A stretch of DNA of 64,000 bases from contig NC_065878.1 in assembly GCF_933775445.1 (NCBI RefSeq), positions 20,844,395-20,908,394 on the forward strand, written 5' to 3'. Below, one piece after another: positions 34,830-48,100 of the stretch. Source of the stretch: Argentina anserina (lineage: Eukaryota > Streptophyta > Magnoliopsida > Rosales > Rosaceae). The translations under genes were made by a program, and so were the position numbers. Every line of letters starts with the position of its first letter. Position 1 is the stretch's first letter. The notes under the pieces are model-generated. The model saw only the letters and a program-made list of their open reading frames with translations. It had not been told where the DNA came from and made no database searches.

Positions 34830-35111
34830 CTACGTACCGTGAGTACCATAACTTATCACGACGTAAATAGATTAGTTGGCTTTACTTTTGACCACTACCC
34901 GCCAAAACTACGCTACATTGATTCTTCTAAATGTAAATTCTAACATTATTATACGACAGCGACACTGTATAAATTGGTTTAGCCTCGTCGGCTAAAGCAA
35001 TGACCACCCGACACGTGGTCCCGCCAGATTCCCGGAGACATAATAGTAAATTACTCCAATAACCCCTCAACTTCCACGCAGCGCCGGTACAGACCATCAC
35101 TCTCCCTGAGA
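32819..35111. other. Intergenic; promoter side of both neighbours
   Basis: This holds the upstream region of the WRKY54/70-like gene and, to the right, the leader of the rhodanese gene. It contains CT-rich tracts near 33815-33880 and a short (GAGAGT)n run at about 34799-34828. No coding pattern is supported. Confidence 0.5.
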
Positions 35112-35365
35112 ATGCTATCGTCACCCTCACCCCCTTCCCTAAACCCTAACCCTAGATTTCACCCCAACTCTTCAATCTCCGATTCAAGCCCCAATCTTCG
35201 CCGCCTTCAACTCTTCTTCAATCCAATTCCAAACCCAGTTGGGATTTCTCACTGGAACCCTCGAAGTATGACACTTTCTAGATGCTTATCCGGGTCAACC
35301 AACCCGGTACCCATTTCGAGCTTACCCGAATCCGATTCGGGTTCGAATGTTCTGGTAGTGGTCTC

Positions 35366-35622
35366 TGTTAGGACCAACATTCTATAAACCCTATATTATC
35401 TTGGGCTGGTGTATTTATTTACTTATTAGCTGGTTATTGGACCCGGGTCGGGTCTTTTGCTAAATGGATACCAAACTAGGGTTGGGGTATGAACAACTAT
35501 ATAAGGCATTTAGACTCTATTGTAAGGGGGGGAATGAAATGAATATCATGTTTATCTAATTTATTGTTTGTATTTCCTTTAATTTCTTTCATTACCTAGT
35601 TTCATGGATTATGATCCTATTA
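35366..35622 (+). repeat. 5' LTR (257 bp)
   Basis: Identical in length and sequence to 39271-39527. It carries a TATA-like ACTATATAAGGC stretch at about 35492, likely the element's promoter, in the usual LTR position. Confidence 0.9.
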
Positions 35623-35648
35623 TCTGGTATCAGAGACCTTCGATCCAT

Positions 35649-38600
35649 ATGGGCGAAGTGTTTCCAGCCCCTGATTATCCCTCCCACCCACCGCAACTTC
35701 CACCGCCGTGGCGAGAGTTGTTTGATAGTGTTACTGGCCGCTACTACTACTGGAACACTGAGACGAATCAAACTCAGTTTGAAAAACCTGGGGTTCCATC
35801 ACAGCCTCCCTATCCATCAGCCTCTCCAGATATGTTTTCTCAACCACCTCGTACCCTCTCCGCATGTCCAACCTTCCATCCCAAATCTGAGATACATGCC
35901 AAGAGTATTCCTCTAGATGCACAAGCACAGCTCATGGTTGCTCTTCAACACTTACGAAACGAAATGCACGAAATATTCAGGGAGGAGGAACGTCGGGATC
36001 AGGAGAGCCGCTTGAAGATCTTGAAGAAGCGTCGCCCGCTTTGGGAAATGACCTCAAAATTTCCCCGCCCTACCCCTACCCACCACAGTACTGATTCTCC
36101 TACAATTACCAAACCCACAGCTCAAGTTGCTTCGGCTTCTCCATCTCCACCGACCCCCACTGCCTCTGAGGACTCCATTCAATCACACCATCAGCCATGC
36201 CCCCACCCTATCCAACCAATTTCTCTCCATGGCAAACCACTTAAGGCTTCCGGCAGTCGAACCGCCATGGCAGCAAAAATCAGAGCTTTCAAAAAGGGCC
36301 GACAATCGGAGCTGTTACGTGGTGCGGGTATATCCTGGAGGTTCTCGATTCGCAACAAGCACCAAATTAGGGTCGTGAAGGCAAAGAACGGGGATGTCTT
36401 CCCTGATTTTATGAAGGAACTCTGTCCGCTTGGTGCGAGTCCACAGATTCTGACCGATACGTCGAACTTGTTGGCGACAAACCCATCTCTTTCACCCCTG
36501 ATTTCCGAGCACCAAGAGATAAGCCGCACCTTGGAGAACCCCAAAAGCGACATCACTGTAGTTTCCAAGGGCACTACTACCGCCGCAGTCATCATTAGCG
36601 CTACTTTGCTCAACTCCGAACTCATAAGCCTCACGCCGGCCAACTGTGAGGTCGCAGTTGACGTCGCTCCGTTTGTTGAGGACACTATGGATGTTAGCAA
36701 CGAAACCGCTTCACTCATGAATGCACTCGTCGACAACAATACCGACAGCACCGCCAATCACCAGTCTCCATCTCAAATTGGAGGAGTGCCTTCGGTGAGT
36801 TTAAATTCAGTCGAGACCCCAATATCAGGTGTTATCGCACCAATGGAGTGTTATCCATCATCTGCCCTTGAAATTTGTGGTAGCTTGTCACCTTCTTCAC
36901 TTGATTCTGTCATTGTTGAAAAGCATGAAACTGCGAAGGAATCTGACGGGTTTTCGGTTGTTACACTGGATTGGAGGTATCACAAGCCCGTTAACTTGTT
37001 TGTAATGTTCAAATCAATCCCTCTTGGAGGTGAAGAAATTATGTCTGTTGTGTATCCATCGTATTTTACAATTCAGCATATGCAAGAGGTAGAACATCAT
37101 GGTCATGTTGGGTTGTTTGGTGATAGAGTTGGTACATGTACCAATGAGGTTATTCTTGGAGTCACTAGTGCCGTGTGTATCAATTCTGTGGCAAGTGCTA
37201 TATCAGCAATGTCTGCGACCATGTTTGGTCTCTATCCTATAATTGGGCAGCATGTAACTATGCAGGGCTTATACAAACAAGAGGGTGATCTGGTGTATCA
37301 ATTTTGCAAGTTGGGTAACTTTGATCCGACCGGCTGGGCATTGTCTTGTGTTATCACTCCTTGTCATGGTTCCATGATTATTGGTAATGCTTTTCGCTAT
37401 GAAGCAATTGATATAGCAAATTTGTTTGTTGGTGACACCAATAAAAAAATGGAGGTGAGTTCTGTCATGGTACCAATATGGTTAGTTGCCTTTACAAGTA
37501 AGAGGAATGCTAAGCAGCTAGACTCTATTGTTTGCACACGGGTCAAGTTTGATGCTGAGAGGGTGATATGTCTTGTTGCTGCAATCATTCTTCTCGTGTA
37601 TGAAAAGTTGACTGGAGTACCCAAATATTATCATTATAGGATTTATAGCTCCTCAGTACCCTTACTTGGTGTTAAGTATGTGAAAGTGTTGCATCCCCAA
37701 AAGTTGTGCCCATTACATCTGGATTGGAGCATTGCCCTTTTGCTAGACATATATTCTGTTTGCTATGATACTCATTTTGTGATTACGATGGGGCTTGTAA
37801 TGGAATATATTGATCTCCACTTTGAAGGTGAAAAGAATGCTAGCAAGCTTCATGCCTTGTCTCGGTGGTCTCTACATCATAAGGTATTGGTTCTTATGTC
37901 TACATTGCAAGTTCCTTGGTGTTGTCCGGACTTGGTTCACTCATTGGTTTCATTAGTATGGTCGTTGTTTGAATTTTCTAAGTATGCAACACACATGACC
38001 ATTGAATTTGGGCATCAATTCAATATTTGTCATTTTGGTATCAGCAATATTATGGCACCTTATGAAGTAGCAACATCACAAGTGAGTCATGCCTCTGCCT
38101 TTTGGATTTTTAGACTTGGTGCACCTTTGCCTACATATGGTCATTTTGAGGTGATGCATTTTCCAAAAGAGTTTCTTGCTTTCTGGTGCTCTTGTTTTAA
38201 GGGTACCATTAGTTCCAAGAGGAGAGTCAATGTTTTTGTCGGTAAAATCTGCAACCACATGTTACAGCCTCAACTGTGCATTTGCATAGTTACAGCAGAA
38301 TTTACCAAATGGAACGTATTTGTGATTGTTCTACTGAAAATTGAGTTGCCCCATCAATGTCATGAGGTGCTGTCAAGACCATTATATGGTGCTACTTCTC
38401 TTCTGTGTTCTTCTTTGGATATTGCTGTTTTTCGGTTCACCATGTTCAATTGTTTTCATCCTTGCCTTTGGGTTATTAATGTCCAAGCTATTGCAAAGTC
38501 AGATGTGAGTGCCTACAAAACACTGAATAGTTGGCGATTTGTTGTTTTTATCCTTAAAGAGACAAATTGCATGAGAGTAATTGATTGTTTGCTCTCATCA

Positions 38601-39149
38601 ATATCCACACCAGTTTATGTGAGAACTGCAAGATCATGGGCATCTTGGATTTACCACTGTGCAGTACATGGGGAGACGACTGGTCTCTTCATTTTGTTTG
38701 GTTGTTGGCTCATTGAATGTGTTTTGCTGCAAGAAAGCCCTTGTCTACCAATAACTTGCAACCAAATAGTTTCGTTACGTAAGTTCAATTGTGCATTCCA
38801 CGGTGAAAAAGATGCTCTTTGTCCTACTAGTGTATCGAACTTCAGAAATAAAGAAGGCTTGAGGAATTTTTCTATTTTGCACAATGCATCTGCTTGGCAA
38901 TCACGTTCTCAATCTCAGGTGGGTGTTCGTATGTGTGCATTACTGCTTGCTTGTGCCTTCCTATCCTATATGTCTCTCTTGAAGCACATAGTGGCGTTCT
39001 GTTGGCATTACATGCCACATAATGAGATGATCATCCTCTCTATTTGGACTAGAAAGCCATTGTCCGGTGTTATGGCCTCGTTCAAAACTGCCGCAGCATT
39101 TCTCACTTCTGTGGGATATTTTGGCGCTACTAAAGTTGGCAGTCTTTAG
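35649..39149 (+). CDS. Long WW-domain ORF inside the LTR element
   Basis: One open frame runs to 39149. It first opens at an ATG in the LTR (35604, 1,181 codons) and passes through the primer-binding site. The ATG at 35649 (MGEVFPAPDY, 1,166 codons) is the more natural start. Near the N-terminus is a WW domain: PPPWRELFDSVTGRYYYWN then TQFEKP, with Phe where the second Trp would be, as Tyr is in plant DEAD-box-helicase WW domains. Next come a charged helix (about residues 115-150 of the long form), a Pro/Ser/Thr-rich linker with basic runs, and about 700 residues rich in Phe, Cys, Val and Ser with no domain I know. It is not recognisable as Gag or Pol. It could be a captured host gene or an element-specific protein. 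Confidence 0.6.
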   Translation: MGEVFPAPDYPSHPPQLPPPWRELFDSVTGRYYYWNTETNQTQFEKPGVPSQPPYPSASPDMFSQPPRTLSACPTFHPKSEIHAKSIPLDAQAQLMVALQHLRNEMHEIFREEERRDQESRLKILKKRRPLWEMTSKFPRPTPTHHSTDSPTITKPTAQVASASPSPPTPTASEDSIQSHHQPCPHPIQPISLHGKPLKASGSRTAMAAKIRAFKKGRQSELLRGAGISWRFSIRNKHQIRVVKAKNGDVFPDFMKELCPLGASPQILTDTSNLLATNPSLSPLISEHQEISRTLENPKSDITVVSKGTTTAAVIISATLLNSELISLTPANCEVAVDVAPFVEDTMDVSNETASLMNALVDNNTDSTANHQSPSQIGGVPSVSLNSVETPISGVIAPMECYPSSALEICGSLSPSSLDSVIVEKHETAKESDGFSVVTLDWRYHKPVNLFVMFKSIPLGGEEIMSVVYPSYFTIQHMQEVEHHGHVGLFGDRVGTCTNEVILGVTSAVCINSVASAISAMSATMFGLYPIIGQHVTMQGLYKQEGDLVYQFCKLGNFDPTGWALSCVITPCHGSMIIGNAFRYEAIDIANLFVGDTNKKMEVSSVMVPIWLVAFTSKRNAKQLDSIVCTRVKFDAERVICLVAAIILLVYEKLTGVPKYYHYRIYSSSVPLLGVKYVKVLHPQKLCPLHLDWSIALLLDIYSVCYDTHFVITMGLVMEYIDLHFEGEKNASKLHALSRWSLHHKVLVLMSTLQVPWCCPDLVHSLVSLVWSLFEFSKYATHMTIEFGHQFNICHFGISNIMAPYEVATSQVSHASAFWIFRLGAPLPTYGHFEVMHFPKEFLAFWCSCFKGTISSKRRVNVFVGKICNHMLQPQLCICIVTAEFTKWNVFVIVLLKIELPHQCHEVLSRPLYGATSLLCSSLDIAVFRFTMFNCFHPCLWVINVQAIAKSDVSAYKTLNSWRFVVFILKETNCMRVIDCLLSSISTPVYVRTARSWASWIYHCAVHGETTGLFILFGCWLIECVLLQESPCLPITCNQIVSLRKFNCAFHGEKDALCPTSVSNFRNKEGLRNFSILHNASAWQSRSQSQVGVRMCALLLACAFLSYMSLLKHIVAFCWHYMPHNEMIILSIWTRKPLSGVMASFKTAAAFLTSVGYFGATKVGSL

Positions 39150-39270
39150 TTTTCTGAGCGTATGAGCAGCACCACTTCAGCTACTTGCATGTTTGCTTTC
39201 ATTGATGCCATCAACCAAGTTCTAATTTCTCAAGCTTGAGGACAAGCTTGTTTTCAAGGGGGGGAGGACT

Positions 39271-39527
39271 TGTTAGGACCAACATTCTATAAACCCTATA
39301 TTATCTTGGGCTGGTGTATTTATTTACTTATTAGCTGGTTATTGGACCCGGGTCGGGTCTTTTGCTAAATGGATACCAAACTAGGGTTGGGGTATGAACA
39401 ACTATATAAGGCATTTAGACTCTATTGTAAGGGGGGGAATGAAATGAATATCATGTTTATCTAATTTATTGTTTGTATTTCCTTTAATTTCTTTCATTAC
39501 CTAGTTTCATGGATTATGATCCTATTA
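39271..39527 (+). repeat. 3' LTR (257 bp)
   Basis: Identical to the 5' LTR. It is followed by the target duplication GTCTC and then rhodanese exon 1 (CTTCTACAAGTTCGCTGA). Confidence 0.9.
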
Positions 39528-40743
39528 GTCTCCTTCTACAAGTTCGCTGATTTTGCTGACTGTGCTCGTTTAAGGCAACCATTGAAGCAGCTCTGCGAGG
39601 ATTTGGTACCCTATCTTTCATTATCAGTTCTTCATTTACTTAATCTTAGTTTGTGAAATTGAGCTATTGGATTTCATTAACTTGAGATTTATGTGGTGTT
39701 TTAAGTCTTAAGGTGTTAAAGTTTGAATCTTTATGCTTCATATCATGAACTAGTACTATGGAATATATTTGTTGATTGATATATTAACCATGCTGTTTTA
39801 GTAATCGTATTATGTGATGGGTTAAAATGCACTATATGTGCTGTTTGAATCTGTTTTTCAGTTTTTCACTATCAGCTCGTCATTTACTTAATTTAGTTTG
39901 TGAAATTGAGCTATATAATTCCATTAGCTTCAGATTTATGTAGTGGTTTAAGTCTTAAGGTTTTAAAGTTTGTATCTTTATGCATTGTGGGTGGGGGTTT
40001 GGAATTGCTTCTTATTATGAACTAGTGCTGTGGAATTTATTTGGCTGATTGGTATTTGATTAAGGCTGTTTTAGCTTTTGCATTCTGTGATGGGTTATAA
40101 TGCAGTCTATGTCTGTAGTTTGTAGCTCACTAAGCTGATCGCGTTCAGCGCGTTTCAGGTGGTATCATACTTGCGCCGGAAGGGATCATGGCATCATATG
40201 CGGGAGCAGGGAGTCGGTGGAGAAAGTTATTGAGTTCATTCAAAGTGATGACCGGTTAAGGGGGCTAAGAAGATTGGATTCGCCTGTGAGTCCGGAGGAT
40301 GAAGCTATTCATCATGGACACAGTAGTAGTTCTCCTCTGGCTGCAGGGGAAGATGCGCCCTTTCGGTGGGATCATGTGAGGGTCAAGTTGAAGGAGGTAT
40401 TTGTTAGTTGATGATACAAACTTTCGTTGTGGGGGTACATTTTGTACTTGTTTCTTTAGTGGTGTGCTAATTTTCTCATGAAACACGCTTCCACAGATTG
40501 TTACTCTTGGCATGCCTGCTGTATCACCTACCAAAAAGGTCGGGAAGTATGTGAGTCCAAGGGAAAGGAATGTACTATTAGTGATACACAGATACGGTAA
40601 GTAACATCTCTGCTTTTCTTATTGCCGGGTTATCTTGGATGCGATAAACTTTCCTTAATTTTTTGACTAATCATGCCTCTTTGCTTTTGAGTTGCGTTCT
40701 TCTGAACAATCTGTATTCTTTTATGAACCCAAAAAAGCTGTAT

Positions 40744-40998
40744 TGGCTAGCTCTGCTAAAGGTATGTGAAAAGATAACCCTAGTGACTTGTTTATATACT
40801 AAACAACTTGTGCTTACAACAACTTGACATTGACACCCTAGTAATTAAGAGTCTGTATTTAGCTTTGTTGAAAGGTGGCTAGCTTTCCTAAAGGTATGTG
40901 AAAAGATAACCCTAGTGACTTGTTTACATACTAAACAACTTGTGCTTACAACAACTTGACATTGACATTGACACCCTAGTAATTAAGAGTCTGTATTT
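40744..40998. repeat. Tandem duplication of ~130 bp in a rhodanese intron
   Basis: The segment from GGCTAGCT.TGCTAAAGG to AAGAGTCTGTATTT occurs twice in direct succession (starting at about 40744 and about 40875), nearly identical. The second copy has an extra GACATT. Confidence 0.8.
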
Positions 40999-41343
40999 TT
41001 TTTTTGGTATAAATGAGGCCATTAGCTCAAACAAAAAAAAACAACAAAGAAACTAGTCAGAGCTACAAGCCATAAACGCTACAAGCCATAAACTCTCTAG
41101 TTCTAGAAAAACCAACAATGTCATCCAGTAGAGCATCAAAAACTAGCGTAGGAGGATCATGTAAGATACATATTCCTCTATCATTAGAGGTGTTATGCTT
41201 AGCAAGGATATCAACTAACATATTCCTCTCTCTGTGGACATGTTTCACATTAATAAAGTCAAAAACACACATCAAGCTCATGCTGTTTATTATCAAGGTC
41301 CCAAGAGGATGCAAATCAATATTATCGTGTTGAAGAAGATTGA
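40999..41343 (-). mobile_element. 5'-truncated LINE with target duplication
   Basis: The plus strand starts with a T-run (a poly(A) tail in reverse). The minus strand encodes HPLGTLI, VKHVHRERNMLVDILAKH and a Pro-containing end, the C-terminal half of an L1-type RNase H domain. A perfect 15-bp direct repeat beginning TAAGAGTCTG flanks it (40984-40998 and 41344-41358), as expected of target-primed insertion. The body is only 345 bp, so it is strongly truncated. Confidence 0.8.
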
Positions 41344-42120
41344 TAAGAGTCTGTATTTAACTTTGTTGAAAGGTGACTTTCCTTGTAATTTCTCCAATGT
41401 TATGTCATTTCATATAAATAATTAAAATTTAATGTTTTATTCCAAGGCAGAACTTTCCACAGATCTGTATGAAGTTTGTTTTATCTACACTTGACGTTGA
41501 ATTAAAGGGAGTTAATACAATGCGTCTAGAAGCACAGTTACTAGAGGCATGTACTAAACTATAGCATCTCATCTATGACACTTGCACACATCCAGGTTGT
41601 AATTGATGTGCGCAATGACTATGAAACTAGAATTGGAAAGTTTAAAGGAGCAGTTGATCCGTGTACAAAAGTGTTCTGGGAGTTCCCTTCTTGGGTGGAG
41701 GGCCAGTTCCAATCTTCTGAACCTGAGAATGGGCATACGGAACCAAATGCCAACATTTCAGATGGAAGCACCAAAAATCAACCAGAGATTTCAGAACCAA
41801 AAACTCCACCTCGTGTTGCAATGTACTGTACTGGGGGCATTAGATGTGAGAAAGCTTAGGTTTATCATCTAGAAGGTGGGATTTTAAAATATCTTGAGGA
41901 AGTTCCACAGAAAGAGAGTGTGGGGGGAGGGAGAGTGTTTTGTCTTTGATAAGAGTCTCCGTCGAGCATGGTTTAGTACAAGGAAGCCACAAGTTATGCT
42001 ATGGGTGTAAGCAGCCAGTCAGTGATGCTGATATGGAGACCCCTCATTGGGAATACGGGGTTTCCTGTCCCTATTGCTACTCGTCAAAGTCTATCGAAGA
42101 GAAGGAAAGGGCAAGAGCTC

Positions 42121-42493
42121 GACAGAGGCAATTTGAGACATGGGGAATCACCGGTGGTCCAGACAAGGGCCGTGAACCAGATGCTAGCAAGTAGAACCAA
42201 ACTACTCAATTATTTGAAAGTGGAATGTTGTGCCAAGACTTGAGTTATCAATATCATCAACTGGGGACGTTTGCATTTGTTTTTTACCAGGATTTCTTGA
42301 GACAGAGGCAATTTGAGACATGGGGAATCATGCGGTCCAGACAAGGGCCGTGAACCAGATGCTAGCAAGCAGAACCAAATTACTCAATTGTCCAATTCAA
42401 TTTAAGATGGGATTTGAAAGTGGAATCTTGTGCCAAGACTTGAGTTATCAATATCATCAACTGGGGACGTTTGCATGTGTTTTTGACCAGGAT
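42121..42493. repeat. Tandem duplication of the rhodanese last exon end
   Basis: The block starting GACAGAGGCAATTTGAGACA occurs at 42121 and again at 42301, running through the codons for the C-terminal DASK and about 110 bp of 3' flank. The second copy has small indels. It lies immediately downstream of the stop at 42194, so it does not extend the protein. Confidence 0.85.
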
Positions 42494-42499
42494 TTTTTT

Positions 42500-45112
<2,613 letters not shown>

Positions 45113-48100
45113 ATGGCCGGTGGATTGATGAAGTTTCTGAAACCCAAGAGTCGTCCTCACGTCGTGGATGTTCAGGCCGCCGCCTTGTGGGGTGTCGCCG
45201 CCGGCACCACGGCAATTTGGGTCGTTCAGGTTAGTAAAGCTCTCATCTTTTTTGGTCTTTCAGATCTGTATCTTTTTGGGTTTTCGTTTTTTGATAAAAT
45301 TTTGGATCTTTATGCCCAAGTTGGATTGTATATGGTGTTAACGCTAAGAATTGAGTTGCGGATTTTGGGATGTGTTTCTGGGGTTGCGAATTATTTGTGG
45401 TTGAGTTTAAATAGAAATTGATTAGGAGGAAGGCTAAGCTGCAGGTTACAATTTGTATTGAATAATGCACTTGTTACTAATTGAGTAGTTTCTCTGTTGC
45501 TGAGACTTTGAATTGGGTTTATGATTATATTGGGGTCTTGAAATAAAATGATGAATGTCACCGATTGTAGCTTGTATAATCATATTATTGGGGCCTCTGT
45601 TGTGGTTAAATAAACTCAATAACTTAAATCTGTTCATCCATATCCTGTACCGATAGTCGGATATAATAGGTTGCTGTATAGGTTCACTGGTTGGCAAAGG
45701 AAGCCCATTCTGTTGATGCACCTGTGTGGATAGGGACTTATATAAGAGTTGATTAGGGCCTGATATATGATCACTAATCTGAGTGCAATTGTTGGTTGCA
45801 TGGTTCAATATGGAAAACAAAGATCTAGTGCAAAAATAAATTATGATTTTGGGGAGTTCTTTTCGTAGAAGATGTAATGGTGACTTTTATAGTAGGGTGC
45901 TTGGGCCACCAAAACTGTTTAAGGGGGGTGTATTCAATTCAGATTTTAAAAGATTCTGATTGACTTTTTATAATCTATGGAATTGGCAAATTCCATGGAA
46001 TGTTTTAATTCTATATAGAGTTAAGCAGATTCTAATAGATTTATTTATGTGGACTTATAAAGTCTATAGATTGTTATAATAACAAGAAATAAATAAATTA
46101 ACACTATCAACACAAACAATATAGAAAAAATAAATTTCTGAGTCAAAACGAAATACTTTATATAAAGTCATATGCAACTACTTTTAAAATCAATATAGCT
46201 ATCCAACTCCATATAAGAATTCATTAAACCGATTAATTAAAGGTACGAAATTGAAGAAATTCATTAGAATGCAGCATATTCTCCCATTTCATTATCATCA
46301 TTAACCTCTTGATTCTCACCATCCATGTGTTCCTCATTATTCTCATTGTCTTGATCGTCTTCATTTTCATCATCATCATTTCTTGGCCTATCATCCCACA
46401 TAGCATCGGCAATAGTAGTTCTCCAAGCATTAGCTTCCGCTCTTTGTTGTCGTTGGCTTTGAGAAAGCAATTCAAGATTTTCATCTTCCATGTCAAGAAA
46501 TGGTGAAGATTGATCATCTTCTTGTTCACTTGGAAATTCATCGGAGCGACATTCTTTTCTAAGAAAGTTGTGTAGTCCGGCACAAGCTAACACTAACTCC
46601 GCTTGTGTCAAAAATTGGAATGGAGGTGCGGTTTTGAAAATTGTAAACCGCGATTTAAAGATACCAAATATTCTTTCAATCACATTCCTCAATGATGCAT
46701 GGCGGAGATTGAATAACTCACTAGCATTTCTCGGGTGACGACCTTGACCACCAAAATCTTTTAAATGGTATCGTACACCGCGTAATGGAGACAAAAATTG
46801 GTGTCGATTAGCAAATCCACAATCCACAAGAAAAAATTTACCTAAAAGTATAATTATTTATTATTAGCATGACGACATAATGAAAATAATTTTTTTAAAA
46901 GTTGATATATATATATATATATATATATAATTACCGTGAGGGACTTCAAGTCCATTTCTTCTTGATAATGCATCATTTAGCAATTTTGAATCATGTGCCG
47001 AACCTTCCCACCCACTAAGCACATACATGAATTCCAAATCGAAGTTGCATGCTGCCAAAACGTTTTGAGATTGAATTCCATGACGGTTCCGATAGCTACT
47101 TACTTCTCGGCCCTTCACCATGGCAGGAATATGAGTTCCATCAATAGCACCAATACAATCCTAAAATAATAAAATTCAAACAATTTGTATAGGTCATATG
47201 GGGAAAAATATATAAAAATAAATAGGTTCTACTCATGCTTTAACTTAAAAAAAAATCATACCTTAAAATAAGGGTAGAATCTTGTACTTTCCCTAATTTT
47301 AGAGGGCACACCTCCGGACTTGACCATCATCTGTGGTGCTATTGTGTTTAAAGCCTTCAAGGTTCTGTGGAAGTTTTGACTAGTAGTGAAGTGTGAGCAA
47401 CCAAACCTTTGACGAACATTACAATAGCGATCATTGTGGCCTACAATAATCAAGAATGTAGCCACCATTTCTTCGACACAGATATACCTTGTGTCTTCCA
47501 AAAGAGTACTCTGTCTAATGATGTCACACAACTTTAGAAACACATCCGGATACATTCTATGCAACTCCCGAAAACTTTGTGGGTCTCCCTTTAGCATATC
47601 TTGTATAAAATAATATCCCGTCCGAGTAACTGGTTGTCGTTTAAGAGATGGTTCAATACGTTGATGAATCATAATCATGTTCTCTTTTAATAAGATGATT
47701 ACTGCTTGAAATGCCGTCAATAAGTACTTAACTGTTTCATATATCTCTTCTTCCATTTCCTCTTCCATTTTTTCATCCATTTCTTCTTCATCAATTTCTT
47801 CCTCCCATATATCATCCATTCCTAAACCTTATTCCTGCATTGAGAAACAAATAAATAAAGACAATGCAAAACTTGCAATAACAATAGATCACAAAAAGAT
47901 GATATTTTGACCTTCTATGCCATAATTCCTACTCATATTCTAGAAGATTTAGGATTCCAATGTAAAACCCTTTTATAGGTAAATAATATATAAATACAGC
48001 TACAATCTCACAAAATTTCAGAGTTTATGGTCTTCTAAGAAAAGAGATATAGTCCTCTAAAGTGAACTGAAAAATCTGGCAGAAAGCTGATATTTCTTAC

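Larger units (their letters stand above)
35366..39527 (+). mobile_element. Young non-autonomous LTR retrotransposon in a rhodanese exon
   Basis: Two 257-bp LTRs (35366-35622 and 39271-39527) read identical base for base. A perfect 5-bp target duplication, GTCTC, lies at 35361-35365 and 39528-39532. The left LTR is followed two bases later by TGGTATCAGAGACC (35625), an initiator-Met tRNA primer-binding site. The right LTR is preceded by a polypurine run, AAGGGGGGGAGGA. The LTRs start TGTTAGGACC but end CCTATTA, so the 3' dinucleotide is TA instead of CA. There is no recognisable gag, protease, reverse transcriptase or integrase; the inside is filled by one long ORF. The element must have moved using enzymes from another family. 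Identical LTRs mean recent insertion. Confidence 0.92.
35112..42194 (+). pseudogene. STR7: Rhodanese/TrhO-like protein STR7 homologue, disrupted
   Basis: The exons spell a plant rhodanese of the TrhO/UPF0176 type (Arabidopsis STR7, At2g40760). A Ser/Pro/Asn-rich organellar leader from 35112 reaches NVLVVVS at 35365. The same exon resumes after a transposon with FYKFADFADCARLRQPL (to 39605). Further exons give [64 protein letters not shown], the active-site loop [24 protein letters not shown], and the Cys-rich tail LCYGCKQPVSD..CPYCYSS ending at 42194. Lesions are the 4.16-kb LTR element in exon 1, a 1-nt loss after GIILAPEGI, frame changes after KYVS, a TAG right after CEKA with about 11 residues missing, and a tandem duplication of the last exon. 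Bacterial TrhO hydroxylates tRNA wobble uridine. This copy should be dead. Confidence 0.85.

Noticed and set aside
36191..36757. Minus-strand ORF of 188 codons within the LTR element
   Set aside because: It overlaps the long plus-strand ORF, has no domain, and lacks any element-specific signal on its strand.
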